Positions 1 through 8,747 of a DNA stretch of 64,000 bases are shown in pieces (position 1 is the first letter of the stretch; each line of letters starts with the position of its first letter). The stretch is taken from NCBI RefSeq assembly GCF_000235365.1, contig NC_016454.1, forward strand, positions 868,001 to 932,000, read 5' to 3'. Source of the DNA: Eremothecium cymbalariae DBVPG#7215 (lineage: Eukaryota; Ascomycota; Saccharomycetes; Saccharomycetales; Saccharomycetaceae). The position numbers and the translations under genes were made by a program. Below the pieces are notes generated by a model. The model saw only the letters and a program-made list of their open reading frames with translations, made no database searches and had not been told where the DNA came from.

Positions 1-553
1 AGAAGATTGTCCCTTGACAAAATCAAAGAAATCCCAGTTCTACCAGAGAAAACGGTATTGAAGTAATGCTGCCCCCGCCCCCCTCCATCAATTTCCCATC
101 CATCGTCTTGCAAAAAGAAAACCGCAACCGCCACTTTAAGACGTTTACACAGGTTGCGACACGCATTCCATATGGATATATGTATACACCTCCCGTGTAA
201 CAACATAGTTCTGAAAATACCACATACATAGTATGCTAGGTCAATTGGATTTTGTTCTCCCGGGGCCTCATTATTCGATCTCGCTTTCATTGAAATCATA
301 AACCTTCACTACACCAACATAACACTGACGGCACTAACGGCATGAATATACACAGCGCTACCATCGGGAAACTAAATCAAATCAGCAGACCCTAACTATA
401 GAAGATAATCCTAACGATATTCAAAAACAAGCATTGAAAGACAGACAGTACGTAATAAAAGTAAATAATATCTGTTTTTAGTTTCTAATCAGAAAAATAA
501 AAAAGAATGAATACACACTCATCATGTATCCCATCCCATCCCTCCCTTTCCTC
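1..553. other. Intergenic, no gene seen
   Basis: This is the left edge of the window, downstream of SPS19. All frames are broken by frequent stops, and the longest open frame (about 68 codons on the minus strand) resembles nothing I know. I see no tRNA boxes or strong hairpins. The stretch nearest SPS19 is A/T-rich, as expected for a yeast 3' untranslated region and terminator. Confidence 0.6.
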
Positions 554-1432
554 CTACAACTTCGCACCAATCTTCTGTTGTTTCTTCAACAACAATGGAT
601 AACCTGCCGTCCCCATCAAATTTCCAAGGTGCCATGCCCCTCCATCAACAACCTGCACGTGACCGGTCACATAGGATGCCGCGGGCGAAAACAAATAAAT
701 AGTAGCATGCGCAATATCCTCAGTCGTCCCCGACCGTTGCAACGGAACCTTGGCCTCCACATCCTTCAACGAAACTCCATTCGACAACCGCGACATCCCC
801 TCCGTATTCGCAATAGCCCCAGGAGCAACACAGTTGCACCGTATCCCCAGCGGCCCAAGCTCCACCGCCAAAACATTGGACAACGCATCAACTCCCGCTT
901 TAGCCGCCGAAACATGTGCCTGGAAAGGTGTTCCTGTGTAATGCAACGTCGCGGACACAAACAATATCGATCCTTTGGTCTTCGCTAACTCCGGTAAAGC
1001 CGCCTTCACAGTATTGTAACTACCTAACAAATCAATCGCCACCACAGACTGGAACGCCTTGGCGGATAAGTTCGTAATATCGGCAATAAAATTCCCAGCA
1101 GCACCTGCAATTACATAATCGATCCTGCCAAACTCCTGCACCGTCCTCTCCACCGCCTTCTTCAAATCCCCCACGTTACGCACATCGATCTGCCCTATAC
1201 CAAGCACGCTGCCGGCCTCATCGCTCAACTGCCCGATTTCCTGCGCAGCCTTCTCCGTCTTTTCTAGATTCCTACCGAGAATAGCCGCCTTCGCCCCAAG
1301 CAACACCATCGCCTCCACCTGCACTCTACAGATAGTTCCCGCGCCCCCTGTCACAAAAACAACCTTCCCCTTAAACAAGTCTGCTTTCCACACAGACCGA
1401 CTCAAAAATGATTTATCTAAAGTGTTTGGCAT
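554..1432 (-). CDS. SPS19: Peroxisomal 2,4-dienoyl-CoA reductase
   Basis: The product is a 292-residue short-chain dehydrogenase/reductase, the same length as S. cerevisiae Sps19. In that family the enzyme uses NADPH to reduce 2,4-dienoyl-CoA esters during peroxisomal beta-oxidation of unsaturated fatty acids. The sequence shows the nucleotide-binding motif TGGAGTICR at residues 28-36, the NAG-like AGAAGNF segment, a Ser-containing strand (GSILFVSAT) and the C-terminal VTGHVQVVDGG block. The chain ends in AKL, an accepted variant of the SKL-type peroxisomal targeting signal. The ATG at 1432 is the first in frame and matches the yeast start. It is divergent from GCS1. In S. cerevisiae the gene is induced by oleate and in sporulation, and a partial URS1-like core (CCGCCGA, near 1616-1623) lies upstream here. 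Confidence 0.95.
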   Translation of the reverse strand: MPNTLDKSFLSRSVWKADLFKGKVVFVTGGAGTICRVQVEAMVLLGAKAAILGRNLEKTEKAAQEIGQLSDEAGSVLGIGQIDVRNVGDLKKAVERTVQEFGRIDYVIAGAAGNFIADITNLSAKAFQSVVAIDLLGSYNTVKAALPELAKTKGSILFVSATLHYTGTPFQAHVSAAKAGVDALSNVLAVELGPLGIRCNCVAPGAIANTEGMSRLSNGVSLKDVEAKVPLQRSGTTEDIAHATIYLFSPAASYVTGHVQVVDGGAWHLGNLMGTAGYPLLLKKQQKIGAKL

Positions 1433-2188
1433 TCCGTACGGCGTGTTCCAGATTGTGATTTGTAGCTGCCTTCTTTCGGCGTTTGTCCTATACTTCTATT
1501 TTGTTTTTTCTAAGGTCCCAGACGTTGTCTCAGACTTCTCTCTCCATATACTGGTTGGCTGAAAAATGCACAGAGCTTGCAGTGGCACACTCGTGTTGCA
1601 CTCGTGTTGCACTGTCCCGCCGAGTCTCCCTGTATATATATATATAAATATTTGATATTCCCCTGGCGATTTTAATGCATCCGCGACGGGGGAGGGGAAG
1701 AAGACAAGTCAGTCACCCACGGTCAACCCCACACTCTTGTGTGTTTGCAGGCGGCCCAAGGCCCTATAAAACGAGTCGGCGTTTGTGGGTGTTCCCGTCA
1801 GTGTGGCCGGGTAACCATATGTGTTCGTACGGGGTGATGTGGCCAACAGGCCCCTGGATCTGCGCTGCGAGTATAGCGATGGACGCAGTCACGTGACTCG
1901 TTTTCTACGCCCAAACCGACCCTTTTTGAGAACTACAAGATTTAAGTACAGCAAAACAAGGTATGGGAACAGCAGCTCCAGCAGCAGCAACACGCACAGA
2001 GTGAAGAGCGAGAGAGTGTGTGTGACCTTTGACCACCTATAGAAGCGGTAATCAACTTTACTGTACGAGAAGATCACATAAACGGGAGGGATATCATAGA
2101 TAGATAGAAAACAGAAAAAATAAAACAGTGGGCATAAGCACCACACTCTCATAATTATATATACTGGTAGGTGTTAAAAAAATCAAAA
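1433..2188. promoter_or_regulatory. Divergent promoter region SPS19/GCS1
   Basis: About 755 bases separate the two divergent starts. The stretch contains a (TA)n run near 1630-1650, a GC-rich part near 1680-1880 and a perfect CACGTG palindrome (listed separately). Short open frames of 70-87 codons here lack plausible starts or resemblance to known proteins. A GATA-rich run (gatagatagaaaa) lies near 2096-2110. I see no separate gene. Confidence 0.6.
1887..1898. promoter_or_regulatory. CACGTG palindrome (Cbf1/Pho4-type E-box)
   Basis: The 12-base perfect palindrome AGTCACGTGACT contains RTCACGTG, the site bound by Cbf1 in yeasts and overlapping the Pho4 core. It lies about 290 bases before the GCS1 start. 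The flanks are not AT-rich and no TCCGAA motif follows, so it is read as a promoter site and not as a centromere CDE-I element. Which factor binds is inference. Confidence 0.55.
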
Positions 2189-3364
2189 ATGTCTGAATGG
2201 AAAGTAGATCCAGATAATAGGAGAAGACTTCTACAGCTGCAAAAGGTTGGGGGCAATAAGAAGTGTGTTGATTGTGGGGCACCGAATCCACAGTGGGCCT
2301 CTCCAAAGTTTGGTATTTTTATATGCCTTGAGTGCGCTGGGATCCATCGAGGATTAGGGGTACATATTTCGTTTGTGAGGTCTATCACCATGGATCAATT
2401 TAAGCCCGATGAGTTGCTGAGGATGGAAAATGGGGGGAACGAACAGTTTGTTGAATTCTTGGCTGGGCGTGGAGTTAATCCCAAGTTGCCACAGAAAGTG
2501 AAGTATGATAACCCGGTAGCCGCAGATTATAAAGAGAAGCTAGGGTGTATATGTGAAGGTAGAGAGTGGGTTGAGCGGGAACACCCTGGCTTTGAGGCCA
2601 AGAGCTTGAGTGCAGAGGGCGGTGAGGTGTCTGTTGCAGGTGCAGATGTGGCTGTGGAGTCGAGATCCAGTCCTGCTGAGGGTGGAAATGGATGCTGTCC
2701 GGCTGATCGTATTGAGTCACGGCGTGCTGGGACGCCCCAGGCGATACCTGAGGATCAAAAAGTTCGCAATGAAGGGTATTTCGCAGAATTGGGCAGGAAA
2801 AATCAGGAGAAACCAGAGCATTTGGCGCCATCTCAAGGTGGGAAGTATCAAGGTTTTGGCAATACGCCTGTATTGGGAACCTCTACTCAAAAAAGACAGT
2901 CAGGCCTTGGCGGTGACACTGGTGGTACGGCGGCTGATCTTTCGCTTGAAAACTTACAGAAAGACCCTTGGAACACACTGTCTAAAGGATGGGGGTTGTT
3001 CTCTCATGCGATTACCAAGTCTGTCGAAGAGGTTAATGAGTCTGTAATAAAGCCAGGCGTTCAGCAATTGCAATCCGGGGGGTTATCGGCCGAGGCTCAA
3101 CGCGCTGCTCAACAATTTGGCCAAAAGTTTCAGGAAACGAGCTCCTCAGGATTGTCTGCCTTCTCCAAATGGACCAAGACCTTGCAACAGCAGTATGCAC
3201 ATGGCGTAGCACCCCAGCAACGTGGTGCAGCAGACTCAAAATTCTCCAAATTATTTGACGAAATGCAACAAAGACCAAGCAGAGAAGATCCTAACTACCA
3301 TCAGTCAACGAAGAAGTCTCCTACCACTAAAAAAGACTTGGAAAATGAGTGGACTGACTTCTAA
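2189..3364 (+). CDS. GCS1: ARF GTPase-activating protein (Gcs1/Sps18 type)
   Basis: The 391-residue product starts at the ATG at 2189; the six codons before it, opened by GTG, are not used. Residues 1-120 form the ArfGAP domain. The zinc finger is C26, C29, C46, C49, followed by the GIHRGLG loop with the arginine finger R54, then [11 protein letters not shown] and the conserved KVKYDNPVA block. The C-terminal half is low-complexity with an amphipathic segment and ends in NEWTDF. Gcs1 stimulates GTP hydrolysis on Arf1 during Golgi-ER and post-Golgi transport and binds curved membranes. S. cerevisiae has two copies from genome duplication, GCS1 (chr IV) and sporulation-specific SPS18 (chr XIV, next to SPS19). 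This single gene beside SPS19 is best seen as their unduplicated counterpart. It is somewhat longer than Gcs1 (352). Confidence 0.93.
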   Translation: MSEWKVDPDNRRRLLQLQKVGGNKKCVDCGAPNPQWASPKFGIFICLECAGIHRGLGVHISFVRSITMDQFKPDELLRMENGGNEQFVEFLAGRGVNPKLPQKVKYDNPVAADYKEKLGCICEGREWVEREHPGFEAKSLSAEGGEVSVAGADVAVESRSSPAEGGNGCCPADRIESRRAGTPQAIPEDQKVRNEGYFAELGRKNQEKPEHLAPSQGGKYQGFGNTPVLGTSTQKRQSGLGGDTGGTAADLSLENLQKDPWNTLSKGWGLFSHAITKSVEEVNESVIKPGVQQLQSGGLSAEAQRAAQQFGQKFQETSSSGLSAFSKWTKTLQQQYAHGVAPQQRGAADSKFSKLFDEMQQRPSREDPNYHQSTKKSPTTKKDLENEWTDF

Positions 3365-3967
3365 GGGTCACAGAAGAAGCATAGAATATTTAGGATATAC
3401 CTAAAGGCACAATTGTTAATATATCCCACATATTTATATATATTTGAATTTTTTTTTGTATCATGCAAAGTTAGCAAGTAAAAGATAACAACAGAAATTC
3501 CCTATTTGCCCCCTCTTACAAAGGATGATCCTCAGATCTTCTACTGTTTATAACAAATATAGGTGTTATTATATGTTTGCATCAAAAATATTGTTTTGGT
3601 ATACAAGATTGTTCCTCCCGTCCCATCATTTTTGGTGTTCAAATGAATTATTCAATGTTGAAAAATTCCAAAACATATAAACAATTTATATAAATATACA
3701 TTATAGTTTTAAAAAATAGCTTGACATTGAAGAATCAACCCGCCAAACTCTTTTTAATATATTAAAAGCCTTTCTATATAATTGTATATACTTCCTGTTA
3801 ACGTCTTGCCTTTAAGTTCGATGCGTTCCAGCCATGTCTCGTTTTCCAAAACTTCACGAATTTTCAAAAAGCTAACTAAAATCACCTTTGCTAATCTCAA
3901 TTGTTCTTCTACATCAATTATCACAGGTGTTCCAACTGCAAGGAGGTTAATAGTTCCTTGACTCACA
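3365..3967. other. Intergenic GCS1-RTT106, no gene seen
   Basis: About 600 AT-rich bases between two plus-strand genes, with poly-T/poly-A runs near 3440-3460 and 3700-3720. In S. cerevisiae and relatives HO lies next to GCS1 on chromosome IV; nothing HO-like is present here. No RNA gene signature was found. Confidence 0.6.
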
Positions 3968-5236
3968 ATGAATAAATCACAACTCTTTCTTGACCAGTTG
4001 CCCAAGCAATTGAAAGAGAAGGTGGAGCACGTTTGCAAAACTACTCCAGAAGCTCTACCTATATTCCAACTCGTTTACGAGTGTGGCCAGGAGAGAGATG
4101 AAACCAAGAGAAAGACATTTCGCATTGAACAAATAAATGTGGTTGACGAGGAAAATGTAATATTCGAACTTAATGATATCACTTTTCTATCGCCAGTAAG
4201 GAAGAAGCTCAACTTTGTTATTTCACTAGGTACTGACAGGAAACCGATACTAATGTTCAGTAAAGACAAGACTCCAGAATTTCTCCTAAGGAATTTAAGC
4301 ACTAGTGTGAAATATGCAACGTTTTTGCCATTTCCAGAGAAGAACAACTTGATGTACCTATTTATTTATTATAGCGATTGCGATGGTGCGATCGCAGACC
4401 CAATATTGCTCACTATGAACAAAGAGATTATTCTTAAACAGTTTAAAGAAAAAGGACTGGTGGTTCAAGATTCCACAGATTTTAGTAAATGTATTGAATA
4501 TATGAGGAAACAAGCTATATTGACAGGATTCAGAATCGCTGATCCCTTTTCAAATAACCAAAGCCCATCAGCTTTCCATGTTGAATGTCACAGAGGAACC
4601 AAAGAGGGTACACTATATTTTCTTCCAGATCATATCATATTCGGTTTTAAGAAGCCAGTTCTCGTATTTGAATCAAACGAAATTGAATCAATAACATACT
4701 CGTCCATAACAAGGCTAACTTTCAATGTGACGTTAATTACCAAGAAGCAGGAAAAGTATGAGTTCTCAATGATTGATCAGCTAGAATATTCTAATATTGA
4801 CGACTATGTTAAAAGAAACAAGGTGAAGGATAAATCCATGAGTGATGAGTTAAAAGCGAAACCAATGACAAAGGCCCAACAAATTGGGGAACAATCTGCC
4901 TTGAAAGAAGCTGCACAACAAATGAAGGAACAAGCAACTATAAGTGATGTACCCTTGAATTCAGATGACGAGGAAGCGGATGGTAACTTTGAAAGCGATG
5001 AGGATTCCTCCAATGTCAGTGATTCTGATTCTGGTGATGATGCTGATGATGCCGAAGAAAGTGATGCGGATTCTATGGACTTGGAACGTGAAGAGCCGCT
5101 AAATGTTCCTAAACCTGACAGCCACACACAAAGAGATTCTCATACGAATGGTGTGGTGCCTCAAGATATTCAAATGATATTTGAAGACGACAACGAAGAT
5201 GAAGAAGATGAAGATTCTGGAGTAGAATACGACTAA
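3968..5236 (+). CDS. RTT106: Histone chaperone Rtt106
   Basis: The 422-residue product aligns by eye with S. cerevisiae Rtt106 (455). Rtt106 binds H3-H4, prefers K56-acetylated H3, and deposits nucleosomes behind replication forks and in silent chromatin and histone gene promoters. The N-terminal 50 residues correspond to the dimerisation region. Residues about 60-300 are the double pleckstrin-homology core (for example [20 protein letters not shown] and [21 protein letters not shown]). The tail from about residue 333 is strongly acidic (D/E/S-rich), typical of histone chaperones. It is convergent with RIO2 with only 58 bases between the stops, the same arrangement as YNL206C-YNL207W. Confidence 0.95.
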   Translation: MNKSQLFLDQLPKQLKEKVEHVCKTTPEALPIFQLVYECGQERDETKRKTFRIEQINVVDEENVIFELNDITFLSPVRKKLNFVISLGTDRKPILMFSKDKTPEFLLRNLSTSVKYATFLPFPEKNNLMYLFIYYSDCDGAIADPILLTMNKEIILKQFKEKGLVVQDSTDFSKCIEYMRKQAILTGFRIADPFSNNQSPSAFHVECHRGTKEGTLYFLPDHIIFGFKKPVLVFESNEIESITYSSITRLTFNVTLITKKQEKYEFSMIDQLEYSNIDDYVKRNKVKDKSMSDELKAKPMTKAQQIGEQSALKEAAQQMKEQATISDVPLNSDDEEADGNFESDEDSSNVSDSDSGDDADDAEESDADSMDLEREEPLNVPKPDSHTQRDSHTNGVVPQDIQMIFEDDNEDEEDEDSGVEYD

Positions 5237-5294
5237 TTTTTTGTGTATAATAGTTTATTGATTATAAAGTGTGGCTAATACTATAGAGGTGGTA

Positions 5295-6548
5295 CTATTC
5301 TTCCAAAATATAGTTTCCTAAGTTATCCATCTTTAAATTACCTAGGCCAGTTGATAGAGCTTCAATTATGCGTTCATTTTCTTCAGCATGATCTTCATCT
5401 CCCGAAGATTCAAGCTCCTCAGAATAAATTTCATTATAACAATCGGAATCCTCATCAATATCATCGCATTCAGCATCACTGCGCTCATCATCACTATATG
5501 TAGCGTTTCTCATTGTATCCATGCTTGACTCCAAATCTCTATCACCTGGATGCTTTTTGCTGAATCCCGATGCTTGAAGAAGTTCATCCAGATTATCACT
5601 TCTCCGCACATCTCTACTAAACACTGGATATGGATACTTATAACCATCACCAAAACCATCCATATCAAGAAACGTAGAATCTTTTATGGGTTCATATTTT
5701 AATTTTTTTTTAAAGAATCTTCTAATGCACTCAACATCTCTTTGGAAATAGTATTCCGCATCTTTATGCTGAATGGATATACATTGTGGGAAATCAATAA
5801 CAATAAAACCCAGATCATCCGGACCATCAGTTTTATCTTTAATCATTATATTAAATTCGTTGAAATCACAGTGAATTAAACCATGGTTACCTAATTGTAC
5901 GATAAATTTCATCAACTCACTATATAACCGTGGCAAATCTTTATGTTCTCTCAAACGTCTCATAGGGTAACCCTTAATATATTCCATCAAAATAATATGT
6001 CTAGAGTTATCATACGGTCTGGGAACCTTGAAACCCTTGCTGTACAGCAAATTCATAAATTGGTATTCTTTGTTCGCAGCTAAACTTGATAAATGCATCC
6101 AGCTAGCACTCTGACCCCGCTTCAAATAATCTCTATTATTCTTAACTGTGTGAAACGAAGTCCTTCCTAGCCTATGAATTTTCATCACCAAGGCTTCTGA
6201 AGTTGAAGTGCTGACCTGATAGATATCGGATTCTTTACCAACACCGATAGTGTTACCAACAGAATAAAGAGCATTTTTGTTCAGTAAGGACTTCAATGCT
6301 AAGTAATCCATTCCATTATAAGTTAAGCAATAACCATCATATTTGGCATTACGTAGCTTAGAAACAAGTTTCAGTTTAGCTAAGTCGCTAATCGCACGAT
6401 TAGTACCTGATATAGACCTCATCCCGGATAGTTGGTGAATTAATTGTGTTGGAACTAACTCATGGTTACGGGCACCTTGTTCAACAGCCTGCAAGACTTT
6501 AAAATCGTCTGCTGTAAGATATCTCATATGACTAGTATCTAATTTCAT
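5295..6548 (-). CDS. RIO2: Atypical protein kinase/ATPase Rio2, 40S ribosome maturation
   Basis: The 417-residue product is close in length to yeast Rio2 (425). The start is the ATG at 6548 (MKLDTSHMRYL), since the GTG-led extension upstream is not used. Rio2 acts in cytoplasmic maturation of pre-40S particles and 20S pre-rRNA cleavage. The N-terminal winged helix spans about residues 1-90. The kinase core has the ATP loop IGVGKESDIY at 101-110, lysine K123 (VMKIHR), catalytic D228 in HCDFNEFN and the metal-binding D252 in VIDFPQ. The C-terminal 80 residues are acidic and end in the conserved NLKMDNLGNYILEE. A PAC-like promoter box (6632-6644) fits the ribosome-biogenesis regulon. Confidence 0.97.
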   Translation of the reverse strand: MKLDTSHMRYLTADDFKVLQAVEQGARNHELVPTQLIHQLSGMRSISGTNRAISDLAKLKLVSKLRNAKYDGYCLTYNGMDYLALKSLLNKNALYSVGNTIGVGKESDIYQVSTSTSEALVMKIHRLGRTSFHTVKNNRDYLKRGQSASWMHLSSLAANKEYQFMNLLYSKGFKVPRPYDNSRHIILMEYIKGYPMRRLREHKDLPRLYSELMKFIVQLGNHGLIHCDFNEFNIMIKDKTDGPDDLGFIVIDFPQCISIQHKDAEYYFQRDVECIRRFFKKKLKYEPIKDSTFLDMDGFGDGYKYPYPVFSRDVRRSDNLDELLQASGFSKKHPGDRDLESSMDTMRNATYSDDERSDAECDDIDEDSDCYNEIYSEELESSGDEDHAEENERIIEALSTGLGNLKMDNLGNYILEE

Positions 6549-7099
6549 TATTAATAACACCTAGTACCAGAACAAGTTTCACAAGTGGATAATCACTATA
6601 CCTTAACCAAATAATGCTTTATGAAGACTACCTCATCTCATCACTGCAATTTTCTTGATGGCAGAGCGAAAAAATGTAACTCGTTTGATACGAAAATTCC
6701 AATTCTCGTCTGATCGATGCTGGAGCCAGTAAAGCATCAGCCCAATACACTGCGAAAGTGCTAGTATCTATAACTACTCTCTTTGAAGCTGTAGAAATAA
6801 TTGCCAGTTAATTTAAGATAAATGGTTAATCGCAAGTATGCGTTGGATTTGTTTTAGTTCTTTCAACTAAATTAGATTTACAGATTTCTTCAGTACAGTG
6901 GACATGCATCTCTTCCCTTCCGCCGCGTCTTAGAGTACGACAGCCCTACTGGCGCGCCAGTTAATAATTAGGATAAGCATCTAGTTAAAACCTATACTAT
7001 AGTTTACATGACATGGTTCAACACTAACTCAAGGGTAATAATAAACAATAAATTACTAACTACTATATAGTTATATATATTCGGAGTAACGGGATATTC
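6549..7099. other. Intergenic RIO2 promoter region
   Basis: About 550 bases between RIO2 (minus, starting at 6548) and the 3' end of the YNL208W-like gene. It contains the PAC-like element listed separately, an A-rich run (gcgaaaaaatg, near 6665-6675) that could stand in for an RRPE box, and a short GC-rich patch with GGCGCGCC near 6952-6959. No coding or RNA gene is seen. Confidence 0.6.
6632..6644 (-). promoter_or_regulatory. PAC-like element upstream of RIO2
   Basis: On the minus strand the sequence reads GTGATGAGATGAG, one base away from the classic PAC box GCGATGAGATGAG. It sits 84-96 bases before the RIO2 ATG. PAC boxes bind Dot6/Tod6 and mark ribosome-biogenesis genes in yeasts. Function here is inferred from position and match. 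Confidence 0.6.
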
Positions 7100-7789
7100 C
7101 TAATGGTTTTCTGGATGCTTTTTGTCCTTCATCTTTTTGGCAATCAGCAAACCTCCCGCAGCGACACCAGCTCCAACCATAAGCTTTTTACCCAAATTTC
7201 CAGATGACATCTTTTCTTCAGGCCTCTGAACTTGCTGATTGTACGAACCGCCATACTGGCCTTGTTGGCCTTGGTGGCCTTGTCCATTAAAGTTTCCGCC
7301 GGGAGGTCCTTGAGACAGGCCTGGCCCGCCTGGCCCACCAGGACCGCCTTGTCCAAACGACCCCTGAGGACCTCCAGCAGGACCCCCGTAACCGCCTTGG
7401 GCATTCTGAGGACCACCATAGCTGCTTTGGGCGGTTTGGGGACCCCCGTAGCCACCTTGCTGTTGCTCGTAACCGCTCTGACGTCCAGCATAACCGCTCT
7501 GACGTCCAACATAACCACCCTGATGAACTCCTGCGTCAGTATTTTTATTACTTCCAGAGACTTTATTATACCCATTGTGTCCAGAGCCGTTATCAAAGTT
7601 TCCCTGAACCTGGAACTGGCCAGAGTTCGTTTGCTGTCCACTAGAGCTTTCCTGACGATTTTGAGCACCATTGCCATTATTGGAGTAGCGGGAACTCTGT
7701 TGCCCCGCAGACTCACCATAAGCTCCCTGGTTATTGCCCTGGGAATAATAGTCTTGGTTAAGACCACCACTACTTTGACCAATTGCCAT
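7100..7789 (-). CDS. Gly/Gln/Asn-rich low-complexity protein, YNL208W-like by position
   Basis: The 229-residue product is almost entirely low complexity. An N-terminal Q/N/S/G-rich half is followed by repeats around residues 90-150 (SGYAGRQ, GGYGGPQ units). A G/P-rich stretch (GPGGPGGPG) comes next, and then a short ordered tail, KKLMVGAGVAAGGLLIAKKM, that could form a small hydrophobic helix before a Lys-rich end. It lies beside RIO2 on the same strand, exactly where S. cerevisiae has YNL208W, a Gly/Asn/Gln-rich protein of poorly known function. The two share composition and a Gly/Ala hydrophobic helix, but I cannot claim residue-level orthology. The coding bias and clean ATG support a real gene. 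A prion-like condensate-forming protein is possible, but this is inference. Confidence 0.75.
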   Translation of the reverse strand: MAIGQSSGGLNQDYYSQGNNQGAYGESAGQQSSRYSNNGNGAQNRQESSSGQQTNSGQFQVQGNFDNGSGHNGYNKVSGSNKNTDAGVHQGGYVGRQSGYAGRQSGYEQQQGGYGGPQTAQSSYGGPQNAQGGYGGPAGGPQGSFGQGGPGGPGGPGLSQGPPGGNFNGQGHQGQQGQYGGSYNQQVQRPEEKMSSGNLGKKLMVGAGVAAGGLLIAKKMKDKKHPENH

Positions 7790-8655
7790 TATGAAACAAA
7801 AATTATAAAACCTCAGTAAATTTCAAAGGTGTTGTCGTCCAGCGTAAGAAAACGTTCCTTACCCTCTGCGTCAGGTAGAATCTAGCAACGGAGCATAGAA
7901 TTCCATATCGCATCTATATATATGTAGATATATCCAATATTTGATCCATACACGCACCCTTATTCAGGAGCAAAATAGCATGTTTCATAGACAAATCAAG
8001 TACTCGAAATATTGACATTCTTCTCTGCATCTAATAATACTTCGCCTCCATCTATATTTTTGGCATACACCTACAGGTCCGCCACAACTGGTAAAGTGCA
8101 ATAAAATCTGTCAATAAAAAAATCTCAAGGAACTCCAATATTCTACTTAAAGCTACTTCCATTGTAGGTACTTACATCAGCGAGGCACAATATGCAACCC
8201 TTATTGCGTATCGAGTTCCTTACTATATTAAATAATTACGTAACATTCTTAATTGAAGAAACGAACGTAGCATCGTACTCCCTGCCTCTACAGAAGTAGG
8301 GTCAAGAGCCTAAATCTAATCTCCAGCGAATTTTAATAACCTCATAGGAGAGACGCGAAGGAACCAAGTTATATTTGTGTACCTTCTTTTACTTGTTACC
8401 GTACAATTCTCGAGCGGAGAGATGACGTCCTTCCCGATGACCTTCAGCATTTACGGAAATAAAGACGAGTATCACAACATAAGTGGATTATGATGAATCT
8501 TACCATACAAAGACACCATAAACTGCCACTCAATGGGAATGAGGCGGCATTATCGTTTTAACATTGATATTGATTTGTATATAGCCGTAGTTGGGCGTCG
8601 TTCGTTACGGTCGGACTCGGACAGCCAGAAAAAGAGCGGCCCATTAATTTAAACA

Positions 8656-8682
8656 TCATGGGTCTTGTCGCCAGACCCATGA
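8656..8682. repeat. Inverted repeat, 10-bp arms, 7-base loop
   Basis: The arms TCATGGGTCT (8656-8665) and AGACCCATGA (8673-8682) are perfect reverse complements around the loop TGTCGCC. It lies 66 bases before the VID27 start, so it could be a dimeric protein site or, if transcribed, a leader hairpin. Confidence 0.7.
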
Positions 8683-8701
8683 GTGGAGTTTACAATAATA
8701 T

Positions 8702-8729
8702 CGTTAGCTGCTATAAAGGATAGCTAACG
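8702..8729. repeat. Inverted repeat, 8-bp arms flanking TATAAA
   Basis: The arms CGTTAGCT (8702-8709) and AGCTAACG (8722-8729) flank 12 bases that contain TATAAA. It follows the previous inverted repeat by 19 bases and ends 18 bases before the VID27 ATG. It may mask or define a core promoter element. Confidence 0.6.
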
Positions 8730-8747
8730 TAGCTGATATTCGAATAT

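Larger units (their letters stand above)
7790..8747. promoter_or_regulatory. Divergent promoter region, YNL208W-like/VID27; inversion breakpoint
   Basis: This stretch of almost 960 bases between divergent genes is not explained by coding sequence. The first part is AT-rich. The last 100 bases before VID27 hold two separate inverted repeats (8656-8682 and 8702-8729) and a TATAAA at 8712-8717. It is one of the two endpoints of the block that is inverted relative to S. cerevisiae. I see no tRNA or other RNA gene. Confidence 0.55.

Noticed and set aside
524..988. 154-codon plus-strand frame
   Set aside because: It overlaps SPS19 antisense, has no recognisable domain and is less well supported than the conserved reductase.
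1887..1898. Centromere CDE-I element
   Set aside because: The motif matches, but there is no AT-rich CDE-II of about 80-160 bases and no TCCGAA-containing CDE-III after it. Other TCCGAA strings in the window lie inside genes.
7144..7782. 212-codon minus-strand frame in a second register of the same gene
   Set aside because: It arises from the Gly/Gln repeat composition and lacks an independent start or homology.
7232..7819. 195-codon plus-strand frame
   Set aside because: It is antisense to the Gly-rich repeats of the YNL208W-like gene; repeats open several frames at once.
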